This document shows positions 6,927 to 9,949 of a DNA stretch of 9,949 bases, piece by piece. The notes beneath the pieces were generated by a model. The model ran no database searches. It was not told where the DNA came from and was given only the letters and a program-made list of their open reading frames with translations. The stretch is from an uncultured Rhodospirillaceae bacterium (lineage in GTDB: Bacteria > Pseudomonadota > Alphaproteobacteria > Rhodospirillales > UBA2165). The translations under genes were made by a program, and so were the position numbers. How positions within the stretch are numbered: the stretch's first letter is position 1; the number at the start of each line of letters is the position of its first letter. Location of the stretch: positions 1 to 9,949 of the forward strand of contig CAJXJM010000056.1 of the NCBI GenBank assembly GCA_913054205.1. Reading direction: 5' to 3'.

Positions 6927-7355
6927 GTGCCGGTAGAATTACGACGCTTGGTGTTTAGTGAAGAAGAAGTGCAGGCGGCGCTGATTAATTACGCGCTTCG
7001 AAGTGATATGCGGCTGCCCAGTGCCAGCGTCCGGAACGTAAAAATCTACAAAAAGGACGGATTATTTGCATCGCTGGTCTATCCGCCAAATGAAGAAGGA
7101 GAAGCCCGCGAAGTTGAGTTCTCGGAAGCCCATCTCGCGGCGGCGATTATTCTCTATTGCCGGGTACAGGAAATACCCGTGCCACGCGATGTGCGCAAAG
7201 TTTTAACCCAAGATGGCAATAAAGTGGCAATGACCATGCAGGTGCATTATGGCGATCAGCCCAAAAAGAAGGCTGAAGCGGCCTCTGAAGCGGTCGAGAA
7301 TGCTCAGGCTGAATCAGCTGCATCTGAGGCGTCGAGTCGTTTAGACAAAGATTGA
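6927..7355 (+). CDS. Unrecognised 142-residue protein downstream of polA
   Basis: I do not recognise a named family. The GTG start at 6927 is preceded by GGGGGT (6916-6921), a fair ribosome-binding site; no ATG gives a similar protein. Residues 1-108 look like one compact domain: an N-terminal helix-rich part (SEEEVQAALINYALRS), a beta-like stretch (NVKIYKKDGLFASLVYP), a predicted helix (HLAAAIILYCRVQEIPVP) and a final strand pair (KVAMTMQVHYGD). Residues 109-142 are an Ala/Glu/Ser-rich, probably disordered tail. There is no signal peptide, membrane segment or Cys/His cluster. It follows polA by 17 bases on the same strand, so it is probably co-transcribed, but this does not prove a role in DNA repair. 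No recognisable terminator follows it. Confidence 0.8.
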   Translation: MPVELRRLVFSEEEVQAALINYALRSDMRLPSASVRNVKIYKKDGLFASLVYPPNEEGEAREVEFSEAHLAAAIILYCRVQEIPVPRDVRKVLTQDGNKVAMTMQVHYGDQPKKKAEAASEAVENAQAESAASEASSRLDKD

Positions 7356-7402
7356 GCCACTTCTCTCTTCACGCCAAATTTATCGGATATATTTCGGCAA
7401 AA

Positions 7403-7433
7403 TTGGACGTTTCTTGGAATAATGGCTTAGAAT
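7403..7433 (+). promoter_or_regulatory. Candidate msrP promoter
   Basis: TTGGAC (7403-7408) and TAGAAT (7428-7433; five of six to TATAAT) are 19 bases apart, at the long end of the allowed spacing. The start point would be near 7440. It is the best pair in the 145-base gap before msrP, but weak, and the gene could instead use readthrough or another sigma factor. Confidence 0.3.
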
Positions 7434-7446
7434 AGGCATTTATAGT

Positions 7447-7487
7447 GTTAAGAAGCGTTGGGAATTTTGGCGCTTTAAAGGCTTAAC
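7447..7487 (+). promoter_or_regulatory. Stem-loop candidate in the msrP leader
   Basis: GTTAAG (7447-7452) pairs with CTTAAC (7482-7487), and just inside it AAGCG (7453-7457) pairs with CGCTT (7471-7475), leaving a 6-base bulge and a 13-base loop. The right arm ends directly against the only purine-rich Shine-Dalgarno candidate (GGAAAAA, from 7488), so the fold could affect msrP translation. This is a hand-drawn structure. Confidence 0.35.
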
Positions 7488-7500
7488 GGAAAAATTAAAA

Positions 7501-8478
7501 ATGTTAATTAAGACGACGAAGGCATCCGATGTTAAACCATCAGAAATTACTTCAAAGGATGCGTTCCTAAACCGCCGTAAATTTATTCAAACTGCCGCAA
7601 TTGTCAGCGGTGCCTCGCTTTTGCCGCCGTTTGTGAGCTCCAGCTTTGCTGCCGCCCGGACAAAATATCCCAACGTCAAAAAGACCGCTTATGGCGAGGC
7701 TGAGAAATTGACGACCTATGACGGCCTTACCGAGTACAATAATTTTTACGAATTTGGGACGGGGAAATCTGACCCTTCGCGTAATGCGCATAACTTGAAG
7801 CCAGAGCCTTGGACTGTTGAGATCACGGGACATGCGGCAAAAACAGGTAAATTTAGTTTTGATGACATCATCAAACCGCACCAGCTGGAAGAACGCATTT
7901 ACCGCCTCCGCTGTGTTGAAGCCTGGTCGATGGTCATCCCCTGGGTTGGCATTCCCTTAGCCGATATCATCAAGCGCTTCGAGCCAACCTCGAAAGCCAA
8001 ATATGTCGCATTTGAAACATTGGTCGATCCGAAACAGATGCCGGGTCAGAAACGCAACGCTTTGGATTGGCCCTATGTCGAAGGGCTGCGCATGGATGAG
8101 GCGATGAACCCGCTCACGCTTATGGCGGTTGGTGTTTACGGCGAACATATGCCCAACCAAAATGGCGCGCCGATCCGTCTGATTGTGCCGTGGAAATACG
8201 GCTTTAAAGGCATCAAATCGATTGTCAAAATCAGTTTTGTTGAAAAACAGCCACCGGCGACCTGGAACATTCAAGCGCCGCGCGAATACGGCTTTTATTC
8301 CAATGTGAACCCCAATATTGATCATCCCCGCTGGAGCCAAAAGACAGAACGTCGCATCACCGGCGAAGGCGGTCTCACCGCGTTGTTTACGCCGAAGATC
8401 AAAACGCAGTTCATGAACGGCTACGCCGAAGAAGTTGCCGCTCTTTATAAAGGCATGGATTTGAAGAAGTTCTTTTAG
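7501..8478 (+). CDS. msrP: Protein-methionine-sulfoxide reductase, catalytic subunit MsrP (YedY)
   Basis: Periplasmic molybdenum enzyme of the sulfite-oxidase fold that reduces methionine sulfoxide in envelope proteins. The 325-residue precursor (E. coli 334) has a twin-arginine signal: NRRKFIQ (Arg25-Arg26), a hydrophobic stretch (31-48) and a likely cleavage near Ala50-Ala52. The cofactor-ligand cysteine is Cys138 in RLRCVEAWSM, the family's signature. Other conserved parts include PGQKRNALDWPY (181-192), GVYGEHMPNQNGAPIRL (211-227) and PWKYGFKGIKSI (230-241). Electrons come from MsrQ, whose gene begins 6 bases downstream. Export through the Tat system with the cofactor already inserted is established for the family. 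The start at ATG 7501 places an unusually long, polar 23-residue stretch before the Arg pair, which is common in this family. Confidence 0.96.
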   Translation: MLIKTTKASDVKPSEITSKDAFLNRRKFIQTAAIVSGASLLPPFVSSSFAAARTKYPNVKKTAYGEAEKLTTYDGLTEYNNFYEFGTGKSDPSRNAHNLKPEPWTVEITGHAAKTGKFSFDDIIKPHQLEERIYRLRCVEAWSMVIPWVGIPLADIIKRFEPTSKAKYVAFETLVDPKQMPGQKRNALDWPYVEGLRMDEAMNPLTLMAVGVYGEHMPNQNGAPIRLIVPWKYGFKGIKSIVKISFVEKQPPATWNIQAPREYGFYSNVNPNIDHPRWSQKTERRITGEGGLTALFTPKIKTQFMNGYAEEVAALYKGMDLKKFF

Positions 8479-8484
8479 GCCAGT

Positions 8485-9120
8485 ATGGCAATTAAACGCT
8501 CCCGGATGGTCTTTAAACCGTTGGTTTTTATAACCAGTCTCCTTCCGCTCGGCTGGCTAATATTTGCGCTCTATTCAGACACGGTTCTTGGCACCAAATA
8601 TATGACCGCTGATCCCATTCAAAAACTGGATCGCGAGCTCGGCGATTGGGCGCTGATTTTGATCATAATTTCACTGACCGTCAGGCCGCTCGCCGAAATT
8701 TTCAAAAAAGGCGAGTTGGTGGCGTATCGGCGCATGATTGGTCTGTTTGCTTTTTTTTATGTCTGCCTGCATCTCAGTGCCTATGTCGGGCTCAACCTCC
8801 AGCTCGATATTGATGAATTTATTAAAGACATCACCAAGCGAATTTTCATCACCATCGGTATTATTACCTTCACGTTGTTATTACCGCTCGCCATCACCTC
8901 GACCAAAGGCATGATCAAGCGCATCGGCGGCAAACGCTGGCAAAAGCTGCATATGCTGATTTATCCGATTTCACTGCTCGGCGTGTTTCATTTTTATATG
9001 ATGGTGCGGGCAGATTTCACGCGGCCGAGCATTTATCTTGCTGTTATTTTGGTGTTGCTGGGGTATCGCATCTGGGCGAAACGCAAAAAATCACGACCGA
9101 AAAAAGTGGCCGCAGCTTAG
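8485..9120 (+). CDS. msrQ: Haem-binding membrane subunit MsrQ (YedZ)
   Basis: Inner-membrane cytochrome b-type protein that passes electrons from the quinone pool or flavin to MsrP. It has 211 residues, as in E. coli, and about six hydrophobic segments (roughly 11-30, 53-70, 85-103, 119-137, 157-174, 182-197), the ferric-reductase-like transmembrane domain. Candidate haem ligands are His96 (CLHLSAY), His156 (KLHMLIY) and His169 (FHFYMM), matching the three conserved histidines of the family. The C-terminus is strongly basic (KRKKSRPKK), probably cytoplasmic. It follows msrP by 6 bases with no clear Shine-Dalgarno, which implies coupled translation. Its stop codon overlaps the stop codon of the convergent downstream gene, so no terminator fits between them. 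Confidence 0.95.
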   Translation: MAIKRSRMVFKPLVFITSLLPLGWLIFALYSDTVLGTKYMTADPIQKLDRELGDWALILIIISLTVRPLAEIFKKGELVAYRRMIGLFAFFYVCLHLSAYVGLNLQLDIDEFIKDITKRIFITIGIITFTLLLPLAITSTKGMIKRIGGKRWQKLHMLIYPISLLGVFHFYMMVRADFTRPSIYLAVILVLLGYRIWAKRKKSRPKKVAAA

Positions 9121-9944
9121 TTACACAAATCCCGATGTATCTGAAGGAGGCCCGGAATGGTGTCCGGCTCGCGGCGGCCAAAGCCGCATTCGGTCGCGAC
9201 ATCAAATTCAGTCATGAATTTTTCGGCTGCTGCGACGCGGGCTTTGCTGCCGTCCAAGCCGTCGGTGTGATGGACTAAGCCCAGAATAAGTCTGGTTTCT
9301 GACAGCATTTTTAAGCCATTGAGCGGCGCAAAATAAGCTTCGTCGCTGCGATCGATCGGCACCGGCATATGCATGAAATTAACGACGCGCTTGGTTGAAT
9401 CCATGATGCCATTGGCAAAGGCGACACTGGTGCCAAGATCGCTCGGCTCGACAATATGTTTGTGGCCGGGATCGCCATAACAAATATGGATGCCAAGTTC
9501 GACACCTTCATTGATGCAATCACACATCTCGGCAATCCGCGTGACCGAGCCGCCAATGGTATCTTCAAATGGCAGTTTCGCGGCGCCGTCATGGGCGACA
9601 ATTTCGTAACAGACATCAAATTGGACCGCGAGTTCCTCCGCCGCAATGGTGGCTTGGAGTTTTACCAAATCACGTTTCATTGCCGCGACAATGGCAGGCT
9701 CTACACCAAGCTGTGACTCCGGCATGATAAAGCCGACAATCAAGGCCATCGGCGACGGAATGGACACCTGAAACCGAACATCAGCGCCGATTTTGCCCGC
9801 GTCTTTCAACTTTTTAAATGTTGCGTAAGACGCGATTGCTTCATCGCCATAACCGAGTTCACCGAGATCGATTGAAGCCGGGTCAACGCCCTTTTTGATA
9901 CTAAAGAAAGGTCGTTCCAGTGTGTCCTTAAATCCAGGTACGGT
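9117..9944 (-). CDS. MetE/UROD-like methyltransferase-family protein, 5' part defective or partial
   Basis: Resembles the C-terminal, zinc-binding TIM barrel of cobalamin-independent methionine synthase, in the uncharacterised stand-alone branch annotated as UROD/MetE-like. It may move a methyl group to or from a thiol or corrinoid; the substrate is unknown. The visible frame has 275 codons. Zinc-ligand-like residues are His153 and Cys155 (HICYGD) and Cys253 (TECGFGRR), counting from 9944. The glutamate ligand of true MetE is not obvious; a His in FMHMP lies in that area. An in-frame TAA lies at 9945-9947. Between it and 9810 there is no ATG, GTG or TTG. The first usable codon is TTG at 9809, inside what looks like conserved sequence (GYGDEAIASYATFKKLKDAG). 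The gene is thus probably frameshifted upstream, or the sequence has an error. Confidence 0.75.
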   Translation of the reverse strand, partial: TVPGFKDTLERPFFSIKKGVDPASIDLGELGYGDEAIASYATFKKLKDAGKIGADVRFQVSIPSPMALIVGFIMPESQLGVEPAIVAAMKRDLVKLQATIAAEELAVQFDVCYEIVAHDGAAKLPFEDTIGGSVTRIAEMCDCINEGVELGIHICYGDPGHKHIVEPSDLGTSVAFANGIMDSTKRVVNFMHMPVPIDRSDEAYFAPLNGLKMLSETRLILGLVHHTDGLDGSKARVAAAEKFMTEFDVATECGFGRREPDTIPGLLQIHRDLCN

Positions 9945-9949
9945 TTAGG

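Noticed and set aside
7415..7449. GGAAT...TGTT as an EcfG-type general-stress promoter before msrP
   Set aside because: The -35 lacks the final C of GGAAC and the -10 is TGTT rather than CGTT, so the match is no better than chance.
1..9949. CRISPR arrays, tRNA/rRNA genes, insertion sequences, phage or toxin-antitoxin genes
   Set aside because: No repeat-spacer pattern, RNA gene, transposase, terminal repeats or small two-gene toxin module was seen on reading both strands.

Overview
The window looks like chromosomal DNA from an alphaproteobacterium of moderate GC content. The evidence is the gene content: a zf-CHCC (NDUFS6-type) zinc protein, a proofreading-competent PolA, the MsrPQ pair and an RhlE-type helicase next to a CspA-type protein. 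The assignment to class is inference and I would not name a genus. Almost all of the sequence is ordinary, well-packed genes. I see no rRNA, tRNA, CRISPR array, insertion sequence, phage gene or integration site.

Left block (1-3712, minus strand). An ABC transporter ATPase (2720-3712) is followed after 8 bases by a lipoprotein alpha/beta hydrolase (1764-2711). A strong sigma70-type promoter (1684-1711) then drives a CspA-family cold-shock gene (1314-1523) through a leader of about 150 nt. That gene ends in a G6/C6 hairpin terminator. Beyond the terminator lies a DEAD-box RNA helicase (1-1137) that runs off the left edge. The cold-shock protein and helicase make a plausible RNA-structure-remodelling pair. 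The ABC ATPase has no permease gene beside it.

Middle block (3713-7355, plus strand). A 150-base divergent intergenic region holds a 17-bp dyad near the ABC start and a good promoter facing right. That promoter serves what looks like an operon: zf-CHCC protein (3863-4051), polA (4069-6909) and an unrecognised 142-residue protein (6927-7355), with gaps of only 17 bases.

Right block (7356-9949). msrP and msrQ (7501-9120) encode the periplasmic molybdoenzyme and the haem-binding membrane partner that repair methionine sulfoxide in envelope proteins. msrQ overlaps tail-to-tail by 4 bases with a minus-strand gene for a MetE/UROD-like protein (9117-9944). The conserved reading frame of that gene reaches an in-frame stop near the window edge with no normal start codon, so its 5' part is either broken or mis-sequenced.

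I did not find a convincing new multi-gene system. The points most worth a second look are the defective 5' end of the MetE-like gene, the unrecognised polA-linked protein, the orphan ABC ATPase-lipoprotein pair, and several non-coding dyads in leaders and promoters.
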